Positions 52,191 through 63,400 of a DNA stretch of 64,000 nt are shown piece by piece. The position numbers and the translations under genes were made by a program. The DNA is from Rotaria sp. Silwood1. Lineage: Eukaryota; Rotifera; Eurotatoria; Philodinida; Philodinidae. Under the pieces are notes generated by a model, which saw only the letters and a list, made by a program, of their open reading frames with translations, made no database searches and was not told the DNA's origin. How positions within the stretch are numbered: position 1 is the first letter of the stretch; each line of letters begins with the position of its first letter. The stretch lies in the NCBI GenBank assembly GCA_905250075.1, contig CAJNOP010000043.1, forward strand, positions 554,772 to 618,771. The letters run 5' to 3'.

Positions 52191-53176
52191 ATGTTGGGTA
52201 AAACTTTTATACTTTTTACACTTTATATTTTTAATGCAATGGCTTTAACATCAGTTAAAGTACCAAAATATTTAGCTATTTATTATGGACGGCCATCGTT
52301 AGTTGAAAATAGTCAAGGTAATGTAACAGCAGCTAGTAATTGGTTTGAACAATTTGATTTAATCGTGTTTGGTGATGGAATTTGGAAGACTACACATGGT
52401 GATCATGTGAAAACACAAGCTATTATGAGCAATTTGATTGCTCGTGGTAAAAAAGTGTTCGGATATGTTGATTTAGGCGTTACAACACAAAATTTAAATA
52501 GAAAACAAATGCGACAAGCTGTTGATGGTTGGTCATCTATGGGTGCTAATGTAAGAATACAATTCAAAATTGAGGATTAAGTTTTCTTTTTTTCATTCTA
52601 TTTAATAAAGGGTATATTTTGGGATGATGCTGGCTATGATTATAATGTGACACGGCAACGTCAATCGCGTATGATTCAATATTGTCATTTAAAAAACATG
52701 CATGTTATTATGAATGCATGGAATCCTGATGATGTACTTGGTGGAGCTCACGTTAAACTTAATTCAAATGATATTTATTTACTTGAATCTTATTTAGTCT
52801 CTGATGGAAAATATAGTTCATTAACAGAATGGAAAAAAAAGCTGATAAATGTGCTAACTATCAAAAACGTTTACGAGTCAAAATGGCCTGTTTATCAACG
52901 CCAAAGACAAACGATCAATTTACACAAGCATGGTTTGGTACAGCTATATATAATTTCGATTATTTTCAAGCAACAGAGATAACATATAGTTCGAGTAATA
53001 ATAACCTTGCATTTAAAGCTAATCCAAGTTCGTCTTATGGAAGATATTGGCGAAGTGATACAATATCATCGAATGCAGATAACACGTATTTTTCACGTTC
53101 AACAGAATCGTGGACATTGAGCATAGCTGGTGATGGAGCATCATGGGGTTATGGTACATTTACTGCTAATGGATAA
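52191..53176 (+). pseudogene. Spherulin-4-like secreted protein with one-base frameshift
   Basis: Exon 1 is 52191-52550; intron 52551-52610; exon 2 is 52611-53176. Residues 1-18 are a signal peptide. The rest follows the spherulin-4 family, a TIM-barrel-like fold related to glycoside hydrolases: YLAIYYGRPS, FDLIVFGDGIW, KVFGYVDLGV, GIFWDDAGYDY, HVIMNAWNPDDV and the ending QAWFGTAIYNF. The frame breaks at a run of eight A at 52833-52840: the family-like frame continues (ADKCANYQKR and onward to a stop at 53176) only in the +1-offset frame, so one base appears to be missing. The long conserved sequence after the break suggests a very recent loss or a homopolymer sequencing error. Spherulin 4 was first described from encysting Physarum; horizontal acquisition by the animal is inferred. 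Confidence 0.75.
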
Positions 53177-53254
53177 ATAGAAAGCATTGATTAATACTTT
53201 TTGAAAACTTTATTCATGAACTTTTTGTTTTTCGTTGTTTAGTATTCAAATGTT

Positions 53255-54845
53255 AAAATATTTGATAACATGTATTCAATATGGCTGCTATTTAAGTGTT
53301 AAGTAATTTTAAATAAAGGCTAAGTAAAAAATTAAATTTTTGCTAGGTAATTTATTGAAAAAAATTCTAAGTAAAAAAGTGTTTTTGTTAAGTTTTTTAT
53401 TTAAATTCTAAGTAAAACAGTTTGATTTTCTTAGTAAAATATTGTAAATCGCTAAGTAAATATATAATTTTTGTTAAGTAAAATGACATGAATATCTCAG
53501 TAAAAAAGTTGTTTGCACAGTTATTGTATCAATAGAGTTTTTGTTGTTTTTCCTAGTCGTTTTTGTTTTCTTTTTTTATCGAAAAGTATATCCTTTGCTG
53601 ATAGAGATGTTTTACAACACTTCAACCTAATAGCTATGCCTAAAATATTTTTACAAATATATTTTTTGAAGAAGCTTGGACAATCGCAAAGTCGATTTTT
53701 TTCATTTCGACATGCTGCTATAGTTTAGCTTTTTAATTCAATGTAAACTTTCAATGACAGATCACTAGAAGTATATAAGAAAACGAGGGGAAGAGCGTAC
53801 CAAAAAGTGCTAGACAGAAGAGAAGTCTCGAGAGAGCAATACAAATCTTATGTAAAAGAAATAGCAAGAGAAAAACAAACAGAATTGTACTAGAACATGT
53901 TCTAAGAAAACAGGCACTTACATCAGAACGAAAAAAATCTATAAGTGATATATATGTGTGTCAGCATCCAGTGTTGGATTCACTTCAATATTAGATCGGC
54001 CTAGGTCAATCTTGGGTGATCACTTTGGGCTGATTTAGTGTCGGATTGAGGAATTTGTTTTAATTAAAACCTCGGCTACTCTCAACAGAGATGTTAGATC
54101 GAAATTTTTGTTGCTAAATGGCCTTGCAGCAATGATACTCTAGAAAATACAATAGTCGATATACAAGTTTAAGTAACATTCGTGAACCTCTATGTAAACC
54201 TCTACAGAAGAACAGTTTTTTTAGGAAAACTATCCATTAGAGTTCAAATTCGAAAATAGGTTCTACATGGATGATTTTAATATATGAAGTACCATTGCTC
54301 CAACATAGTTCATCAACGAGAATTTCAATCCAACATATATATTGAGAGTGACGAAGGTTTTAATAAAAAAATTTTCTCAATCCAACAATTGACTAATTCA
54401 ATGTGAACATCCGAGATTGGAGTGAATTCGAAATTGAATGTTGACATATATATCACGATACCAGTCGAACGATGATAGAAGGAAAGCAAGAGAAAACAAT
54501 GTATACATGATAGTACTATAAAAAATTTTTCTTCTTTCCGATAATCGTACTTTACATTTACTGAAAATTACTCAGTAATAATAATTTTTACGTAGCGATT
54601 CTATTTTTTTAGTATAATTTCGATTCATTGACTTAACAGAAATATTTTTTTACTTAGCGATTATCTATCAAACTTACCAAATATTTTTTTTTACTGAGAA
54701 ACTTTTAATTAACTAAGCGTTCAATGTTTTTACTTAGAATTCAATTTTTTTTACTGAGCACATAGAAATTTTACTTAGCAAAGACCAACTTAGCATTTTA
54801 ATAGTTTTACTTAGCAAACAATTTGTAGCCATTCAATATTTCAGT
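53255..54845. repeat. Foldback element with arrays of CTAAGTAAAA motifs in both arms
   Basis: Termini match as inverted repeats (TTCAATATGGCTGCTATTT near 53275; complement of AATTTGTAGCCATTCAATATT near 54820). The left arm (53290-53515) carries six or so spaced copies of GCTAAGTAAAA-like words; the right arm (54565-54815) carries the same word inverted (TTTTACTTAGC). Subterminal repeats of this kind often bind the transposase in DNA elements. No transposase is present. The left end starts ~80 bases after the spherulin-like stop codon. Confidence 0.85.
53945..54470. repeat. Inner inverted repeat nested in the CTAAGTAAAA element
   Basis: Arms about 53945-54110 and 54300-54470 pair: GTGATATATATGTGTG.. 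with ..ACATATATATCAC, TTGGATTCACTTCAATATTAG with a diverged partner, and GGATTGAG..TTTAATTAAAACCT with AGGTTTTAATAAAAAA..CTCAATCC. Either the core of the same element or a second element inserted into it. Confidence 0.75.
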
Positions 54846-57117
54846 TCTCTTGCATTTTATAATTTATATTTTTTATAGTAAAAATCAGTAAAGTTTTCTC
54901 ATCATCTAATAAATAAGTTTAAAAAACTATCTGTAATAACAGAAAAAGATATTTAATATTTCATTTACTTCTTTCAAATGAATGAACAAAATAATCTACT
55001 ATTATTCTAATTCAATATATATTATACGAACATCCTTGATAGATTACTAAATACTCAAGTTGGGTGCCAAAAAACTTCACTTTTTAAACATCGACTATCA
55101 GACTCGAAAGAAAAAAAAAGCAAGACATAAACATAAATTTTCAGCCCTTTTGAACGAGATTTTCTGGTATTTTGATGATGCAATATTTTTGACGTTGGAC
55201 TAGAGTATGCAAAAGGTACCTCGATATTTGAAAGATTGTTTTTTCAATACTACTATTATCTTATATTCGCCGATAGAACGAAGTCTGCTCTAAAAAAATT
55301 TCTATTTAGTTGTTCTCCTCATTCTGTCAGATGGGACTAATGATCATTATATTTTTGAGAATCAATGACTTTACAGTTGATATAGACATCAATTTTCAAC
55401 ATTCTCACCTGTATTTTGACTGTTTTTTTTTTTGAGATCTCAGAATGAATTTTGAATATGTTCTAGAACGTCAAAAGACGCATCTTCTCATATAAAAACC
55501 AAATAGTTTAAAGTATTAGCAAGGCGCCCAAAAATCTGTTGCACAATTAATAACCACACATGATTATCTGCTAGTTTTATGTGGAGACAACATGTTTATT
55601 TTATATATAAGTCGTTCATATATCGGCACTATATGAATAGTTTTTGATGTGGTTCGCGCCATTCGAGAGAATATTTGAAGTTGATACAAAGTCATTATCA
55701 CACAGTTTTGTTTATATATGGTCTCTTCTTGGCAGTGTACTTTGAAAACTGAAAAAGTATTCATGCGAATATTTTTTCGTCTAATCAGTCAATAACTTCT
55801 GACTATGTAGGACTTGTTAGTCGCAGAGTTCAGATTGGCAATAGACCTTCTTGAAGTAGTTATAGAACGACTGAGATAAACTGGAACAGATGTCGCTTGA
55901 AGACGAGTGAATTAGTATCTTTTTGGCAAGGTTAACATGAGGTTGTCTTCATCTCTAGATAATTCTCTGTTCATTCTTTACAACTGAGAAATGTCATTGA
56001 CTTCCTTTACTATAGAGTAAACGTTGTATATTCGCCGATCGCAATAGATTTCTTTGCAATCTGAAGCATGTATTTACCAGTTTATGTAGTTCTTTCTGTT
56101 AACCAGTATGTATCTGTAAACTATCAGAACTGAAGTGGACGATGTCAGATGTTTTATTGCACAGAAAATGCCATATGTCGTGATAAAGTGCGACAAGTAC
56201 TATATCACAATACAACTTTATCTTTCAATTTAATCTTCTTATAACGAGCATCGAATTGGTTTCGCGCGTTTACTGAAATTCTATAGCAGTATATCTAGAA
56301 GTTGTCAGTCTCATTTCAAACATTTTCTTCTACTAGCCAATTTTTTAATCTACAATCAAACAATAGTTATCAACTTCTGGTCTGCAGTGACCATCGTGAC
56401 TCATTATTCGAATATTCGTCACTCAAACAACAATTATTCATTGTGTATGGAAACTTTAAATAGGAAGTAGTGTTTGGTCTCTAGATTTCGATCTGTCTAA
56501 AAACTCTTATCGATTCACATATAACAGGATTAAGGCTTGTATGTGTATGTTTTCGCTGAATTGTATCATTCAACGAAACAATTCTGCGTTGTTGCTATGG
56601 GTACTATCGTTCTATGTACATATTCTACAAAAAGATATGCTCTGCAGAAAGTGCATGTGAGTATGGTTGGATGTGTGATTGAGGTCTAGCGTTTCCTTAC
56701 ACCCACACCGAAATCATCTATAAACAAGTCATGCATCGTAAAAGAATCCTGTGGGTGAATTCGTTTCAATAAGGTTTTTTGTTTCGACATGTGCAAATCG
56801 TGATCTGGAACTGTTTTACTTGGGTCAATCGAATATATTCCGAAACATATTGTAAATTCTTTATGAAACTGGTAAGTACCTCAATCAGGTGTTGTTAACC
56901 CATGTACTAACATCATATCTTAAAGCTATTTTTCAAACTAAGAGAAAGTTTAAATGATGCTGGATAGTATATTTTGTTTGGAATCAATTATTCAGAAGAA
57001 CAATGAACAACATAGCGTATAGTGTACATAATTATAATGATATTGCACAGCGATAATGGCTATCTTTCAAAGCCTATCTATGAAATAACGAAATATCCAA
57101 TTTGCTCAAATATTGAT
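54846..57117. other. Intergenic DNA without a recognised gene
   Basis: AT-rich, with no supported open frames, RNA genes or strong inverted repeats that I could see. It may contain upstream remains of the decayed TPR gene that follows. Confidence 0.5.
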
Positions 57118-57840
57118 GAAAGATCGTCTCTTCCTGAATTCGGAAAGTTTTTATTTGATATAGGCAGATTTAAAGAAGAATCGAAAGTGCTTTCATATTT
57201 GCTTAATCAGCTTCCAATAGATGATCTAGATAAAGTTCGTGTATATAGTATATCATAAACATGGTGAAGTTGCTGATTGGAGATGTGATCATGATGCTGA
57301 TTTCCAATAACTCGTTAGAATCCTCAAAATTCAGATTCAAATGTTGCTATCAGATCACGACGAAATCGGATTCAGTTTACAATTTTAGATGTGGTACATT
57401 CAAGAGTAAGGAAATTTACAAAACCACATTTGAATCAAACAAAAAGCACTCGAAATTTGAAAAATGAATATACAATAACAAGAGTTATGAAATAGTTTCG
57501 TAACTTAACATTCGTTTAAATATTACTAAAACTCGCTTTAATCAATTAAAAGACTTCGTGTAGGTTATCCAGACATTGCAACATCGCTACATTATAGTGG
57601 CGATGTTTATTGTTTCTTTAATGTATATGATGTTACGTTGATAATAACGAGAAAGCTTTCAGAGCGTTGTTTAATATTCACTACCCCATTATCATTCTCA
57701 CATATTGTAAACGCTTGCGGTAGCGGCGGTTTCTTCTACAAAAATTTCTGTAAACTTTACCAATGCTGGTTTTACTTCCATAAATCAGTTTATATTTATC
57801 AAGAAATAGTCCCAGCTGTAAATCTTGATTGAGTGAAAAT
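57118..57840 (+). pseudogene. Decayed tetratricopeptide (TPR) gene fragment
   Basis: The frame reading SLPEFGKFLFDIGRFKEESK then LLNQLPIDDLDKVRVY (about 57127-57250) matches the SL..G..L...G...EA..y...LL.QLP pattern of TPR proteins abundant in bdelloid rotifers. After a frame shift near 57255, HGEVADWRCDHDADFQ continues the next repeat, interrupted by a stop, and later LLSDHDEIGFSL and, near 57560-57610, GYPDIATSLHYSGDVY show two further repeat starts (compare the usual HPDIATSLNNIGDVY). Multiple stops and shifts show it is not functional. TPRs are protein-interaction helices; the original full protein is unknown. Confidence 0.6.
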
Positions 57841-59249
57841 TGAATGAAGGTCACTATTGCGTATTAAAAAGTATTGATCAAACTACCGGGACATCTGCAT
57901 GGCACACAATCTACACCTTTTTCTGACGTATATAAATTTCTCAATATATACACTATTCTTGTCTTCTGTATGTGTATATATTCATATATACCTAATTCAA
58001 CAGTGTAATGTGATTTATTATGCACTGAATAGGTCAATGCATTAGTTGTTTTTAAGGATTGTGCTCCCCCAATTAGTTCGCTGTTGCTCTGATCTTCAAA
58101 ATTTGTTCATGCAGACAATTTACTATTATATTACTACAGTGATAATCATAATGATCGAAGATATATGAGAAGGAGGGCTATATGGCACGGCATTCTGACC
58201 TGTAAACTACTCTATTGGTATTGTAACGACCTGATCCTGAATTGATCTGCCCGGTTTGGCATTAGAAAAAGATCGAGATTTTTGTATCAGCTTTTTATGC
58301 AATTGCATTCAATTAGTTTCAATAATAAAGCAAACAAAACAAAACTACATATCTTGAAAATGTCTAATCATCAATAATATCTGGATTTAATGATTTTCGT
58401 CTTTTTTCCAAAACTCAATCTGATGAACTGAAAACACATTCGAATGTAGCTGAAATTTCATGAACACTAAATAAGAGATTATTCCTAAAGATCATCCAAG
58501 ACTTATCTAATTTTAAATATGTTATTCATAGTAGAGTCTTTTTGTTCTCTATGCTGTTGTACAATTTCGTTACTCACTTCTTCCTAAAATTGTCAAACAT
58601 CAATTATGAATACCTTTGAACGATTTTGTTAATAAAGCAATTTTTGGAAATATTGAAGAATTCACATAACATCATTCTGCATGGCTAAATTGTTTCTCTT
58701 TTTTTTTTGCTTTGATGCCTTACAGTAATCTTAAACTTTGTTGTAAATATTAAAGATGAATGGTCTTATTGAATAGCAACTGCTTCAATGACTTTTCGTA
58801 GACTAGGATAACACTCAAAATTAGAAAAATAAATGTATCATTTGTGTAACTATATGTATAAAGAATAGATTAGTGACATATCTGTTTCTACTGAATATAT
58901 TTGTGATCAATCTAATTTGTTTATCAGTTTACCTTCACTTCTATTCTTTTTCTTACCAGAATACAATACGTGTAACCTACAACATGTCCTGCTGCTGAAG
59001 TAACCTTCTCCTATCCTGACAAGTGCTTTTAAAAAACAAGATACTACAATAGAGATGTATTTCTCACGTTTTTCTATCAATACTATTTGCTTTCTGGTGA
59101 AATTATTGACATTCCTTATCTTATTTATTGAAAATGAGAAATTTACACTCATAAAATTATTATCTTCCACTGTGTCTATAATTTATGTTCATTGATCTTG
59201 CTACCAAAGTTTCGTATTCGTACCACACTGGTTCTGGCGCCATTCAGTT
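57841..59249. other. Spacer before the minus-strand membrane protein gene
   Basis: No supported gene. A minus-strand polyadenylation-like signal (TTTATT at 59124-59129) lies ~120 bases beyond the stop of the next gene. Confidence 0.5.
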
Positions 59250-60431
59250 CTAGAATAGACAAAAAACCAATAAAAAGTGTTGCAAAGACTGAAACATCAT
59301 ACGTGGCTTGCTTGGTAAAATACGAAAATGTCTTGTTCCATCTGTACTACTATAAATATGATATAAACCTCCTTCTGGATGACGATGAAAATCGTCCAAT
59401 ATTGCTGGGTCAATAGGTGATGTAGGTCGATTTTGACGAGTATTCTGGTGAATCTGATGAGGCTGATGAGTCTGATAAGTCTGATGAGTCTGATGAGTCT
59501 GATGAGTCTGATGAGTGTGATGATTTTGTTCATTCGTTGTTGCAGGACTAACTCTTGTTGATTCTCCTAGGCTTCCTATTTGAAATAATTGTTTATCAAA
59601 ATATCTATTGTATTATTGAATTCAACTTACGACACCACATGAATATATGATCCAATAAAAGAGTTGAACTAATTGTACCAATAGCAGCAATGATTGCTGA
59701 CCAATAAGCTAAGAAAAGCAAAACAATTCTAGTTAATTAACTTTCATATTTTTATTTGTTACCATAATCCAAAGATGTTGAGACAAATTTGAGATTAAAA
59801 AGACAATGTAATGTAAAGAGAGTTTGTATTATTAAACAACCAATTTGAATCAAAAATAAAAGAATAAGAGATAAGAATAAACATCGTTGATAACGATATT
59901 CAATTGTAAACGCAAATGGAACGACAACAAAAATTGAAATCCATAAAATAATTACAGTGGATAATTGAAAAGCAATAATTAGAATTGAAAATAAATTTGT
60001 ATTCAAATCTAAAAACAAACGAAGCAAACTTTCAGATAAACATATCGTTTGTTTTTAATTCTTCTTACTCCAAATTATGAAGAAAATAATCGATACAATA
60101 AGAAAAACAAATGCTAAAATCCAAGTTATAAATGGCCACCAAAATCCAGTTTTATCTATGATTAAGAAATAAAACTATTATATAATGAGTTTTTCAAATT
60201 CGTAAACTTACTTTGATGAAAATTAAACAAATAAAGAATACCACTGGATAGAAGAAAAAAATGAACAAGATTTATTAGATAAGTTATCCATAATAATGAA
60301 GTTGTACATTTGCCATATGGTGCATAAGGATTATATGAACTTGAACTATCAATATAACCAATTGAAATGAAATAATCAAGCCAAAATATTTTATATTGTT
60401 CATTTGATGTATCTGTACAACTGCTACTCAT
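59250..60431 (-). CDS. Multi-pass membrane protein with Thr-His-Gln repeat tail, family not recognised
   Basis: Exons 60431-60212, 60155-60069, 60008-59763, 59708-59631 and 59575-59250 give 318 residues in frame; all four introns are under 100 bp with GT..AG ends. About five hydrophobic segments are seen: TTSLLWITYLINLVHFFLLSSGILYLF, FITWILAFVFLIVSIIFFIIW, LFSILIIAFQLSTVIILWISIFV, LFLSLILLFLIQIGCLIIQTL and WSAIIAAIGTISSTLLL, followed by a cytoplasmic or lumenal tail with about seven THQ-type triplets and the ending RHFRILPSKPRMMFQSL. I do not recognise the family. An upstream coding exon beyond 60431 cannot be excluded. The short exons with conserved splice sites and phase support a real gene. 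Confidence 0.65.
59453..59521 (-). repeat. 9-bp minisatellite encoding Thr-His-Gln
   Basis: Tandem units of GTCTGATGA on the plus strand (TCATCAGAC on the coding strand), about seven copies, within the last exon of the membrane protein gene. Confidence 0.85.
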
Positions 60432-63400
60432 TGAATCAAAACTTGTTGAAATGCTGTTGAGTTTATGAATGTTTAAACTTATTGTTCATAGAAACAACCA
60501 ACTTACGGAAAGAAAAAAAGCCTTACTCAAGATTATTTTTTTGCCGATTCTAATGAGCTCATTATACGACATGACCTAAATAGCTTTACAAAAAAATTAT
60601 TTTTCATGTATACAATTTTTAATTAAATGAGAAGTTGGGTAAAAAAAACTTTTATACTTTTTGTCACATATTTTCACGATTCAACTTGAACATTTAAGCA
60701 ACATGTTTGAACATTATTCGTTGATAGATAACCGAGAATTGTTTTTATTTTGAATGGAAAGATTTTTCTAATTTATTAGTTTTTCTATTACAGATTAAAC
60801 CAAAAAAGAGATTTCTAATGAATTTAACTATACAATTCCTTTCAAATTTTAAGAGAAGATCTTTTTTTCTTAAAGTGAATATATAACTCTTGCATAATAT
60901 GTAAACATCTGATTGAAATGCAAGAGAATTTCAGGAAAAAAGATTATCGATTATGGCCTATGGCATACGGAACGGATACGTATGAGGCGAATGATCTGTC
61001 TATAACATAAATGGAATTGATATTTTCAGAAATTAATGCAGCCTAATAATATAAGAAAGGGCGCATGTGAGACAAGATAATCATTATTATTTGGTTTCAC
61101 AAATGTGAAAAAATTTGGTGTTCATTTGTTTTTAAAGAACAAAACATATTTTAGAGCTTTTCTGTATGTTCATCAGGATAACAATATGAATGTTTTTTCT
61201 ATAATTTATTTTGACTAAAATCATTTGAATTTTGAATATCATTTCCATTCAATACGTTTGTCCTTGAGACTATGTCTAAATTGTGCTTCATCGATTTGTA
61301 AGTTTGAATGTTTATTTTATTATACTCATGAATGCTTAAATCTTTGTATTACTATGAAGCCTATACCTCGATAAAGAACGAACAAAAAAACGTTTTGTAC
61401 GTAATAGAAACAATTTTTCTTCATCAGTTGTTTGTATTACAAGATAAAAAAAGGTAAAAGTTTAGTGGTTGATCGTTTATAAGGTCTCATAAAAAAACAC
61501 TTTGTATTGTTTCTGTTTGTTGGAATGTCGTATATTTCGTAATGAAGCAACTAAATCTTAACAGTAAATCAATAATAAGAAACAATTCTTGGAATATCTC
61601 TATCTGTTGTTCGATACTAGTTGTTATATCATAGATATCGAGGAAAGCTTGATTGCTCATTTTTCTTTTTTCTCTCTCTTATGCCCATATCAAGCATATC
61701 ACCTCAACGTTAATCGAATTATATATATATATATATATGTATATGTATACATATATGTTATGCGTATGAAGCCTTTTCTTTGTCTGTCTCAATCGTGCAA
61801 CATATAACGATCTGTTTGGTTGTAATGCGTGTGCGTGCAAGCTGGATATTATCTTTTATGCGATGTGCGAACTGGCGCGATCGGCATCATCATCGACATC
61901 TTCCGCTGTCATAAGACCGGGTGATGTTAGTAGCTCGTATTACATTCACTAGTAGTCGTTTTCTCTTTCTTCTTCTCCTTCTTCTTTTTTATTCGCTCGA
62001 GCCTATCTCTCTCATCCGATCTTTCTTGCAGGTAGGAGAACAAGAAGAAAACGCTGGTTATGTCGAAAAAGAGAAAGAGAACAAATCGTCTCTTAGTCTC
62101 TCATATGCACCACCACCACAAACAGCGCCTACCCCTGAAAAAAAAAGAAAAGTAAAGAAACATTTGACAAACACAGTGGCGAAAAAAAAGGATCCCCATT
62201 TACAGCCAACTTCATCATGTTTCTGTTGTTGCTTCTTCTCTTCCTATATGTTGTTGACAAGAGAACGTCATAATTATACAATATGTATATGTACTCGTTT
62301 GCTATTATTGATTGAATCCGTACTGATGGTTGTGCTTACAGTGCCGTTTACACATTCTTCACGAATGCCCGTCAAAAAAATGTTAGTAGAAGAATGAAGA
62401 ATGAATGAATGAAAAAGAAAAGAAAGAAACGAAACGAAACAAAAAATCATTGACAAAGAAATCTCAATGTTTAGAATCATATGCCTTACGTCTGTGTAAT
62501 CGTTTCTTTTTGGCGGGGGGGAAGGAGGTACAATAGACGCACTTGACAGATTTATATAGTAAACAAGTAAAAATGTGATAAAAATCGAAGACGAAAAAAA
62601 AAAAGTTTGAATGACAAATGATTGACAACTTTCTTTTTTTCTTTTTTTTCGTCTTTTACAGCTGTATTACATTTCCTAAAAAACGCAGTATCGAGATTCA
62701 CAGGTGCCTTAAATGTTAATATGATCATGATTATCAATCGATTATTGTTTTTGTCTTTCGATGGAAATGAAAGGAATATGAAAGAAAGTTTGACATGACC
62801 ACCTACGCGTCTGGTGATGACGCAAAGCAAGTTCGTTTTATCGTGGTACTGTCAAGCTATTGCTTCATTACGTCATTATTCTTTTTTTCACATTCTTTTA
62901 TTTTTCGGTTCTATGTTTTTTTCGTTGTCGAACAAGACAGCGTCATTTTGAGTGATTGAAATCATACTACGTCAAAACAAACCTACAAATAATACCGGTA
63001 AGAAACTTCCGCCCTTAAATTATTTTATTTCATGGATACGAACTCAATGTTGTCCTTTTTCTTTCTTTATTACTTATTTTCTTTTTCTTTTTTGCGTCGA
63101 TTATATAATTAAAAAAATGATTGGAGTAATAAAAACAAGAACCTCAACTCTAAATAAGACTAAGTCACACATTGAAACACACGTCCACAGTGTTCGGCAG
63201 ATCATCACTTTGTTTTCTTTGTATGTTAGAAACGCAGAAAAAAAAATGCGTCGATACTGAGACATTCCGGATTTTTTTTCTTTTGCACCTTCCTACAACT
63301 GGCTTTATTTGTCTGTCTTGCCTTCCTCTATTCATTTTTACCCCGCTTTTTCTTTCTTTCTCGTTGTTTCCTGTCTTTCTTCGTGATGCTATTGATGTTG

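Noticed and set aside
61921-62397. 158-codon open frame with a basic PEKKRKVKK segment resembling a nuclear localisation signal
   Set aside because: Low-complexity, Leu/Cys-rich, no family similarity, and no splice partners; lies in tracts resembling untranslated or promoter DNA.
62510-62530. GGCGGGGGGGAAGGAGG as a ribosome-binding-like or G-quadruplex site
   Set aside because: Eukaryotic context makes a Shine-Dalgarno meaningless, and the G-runs are too few for a convincing quadruplex.
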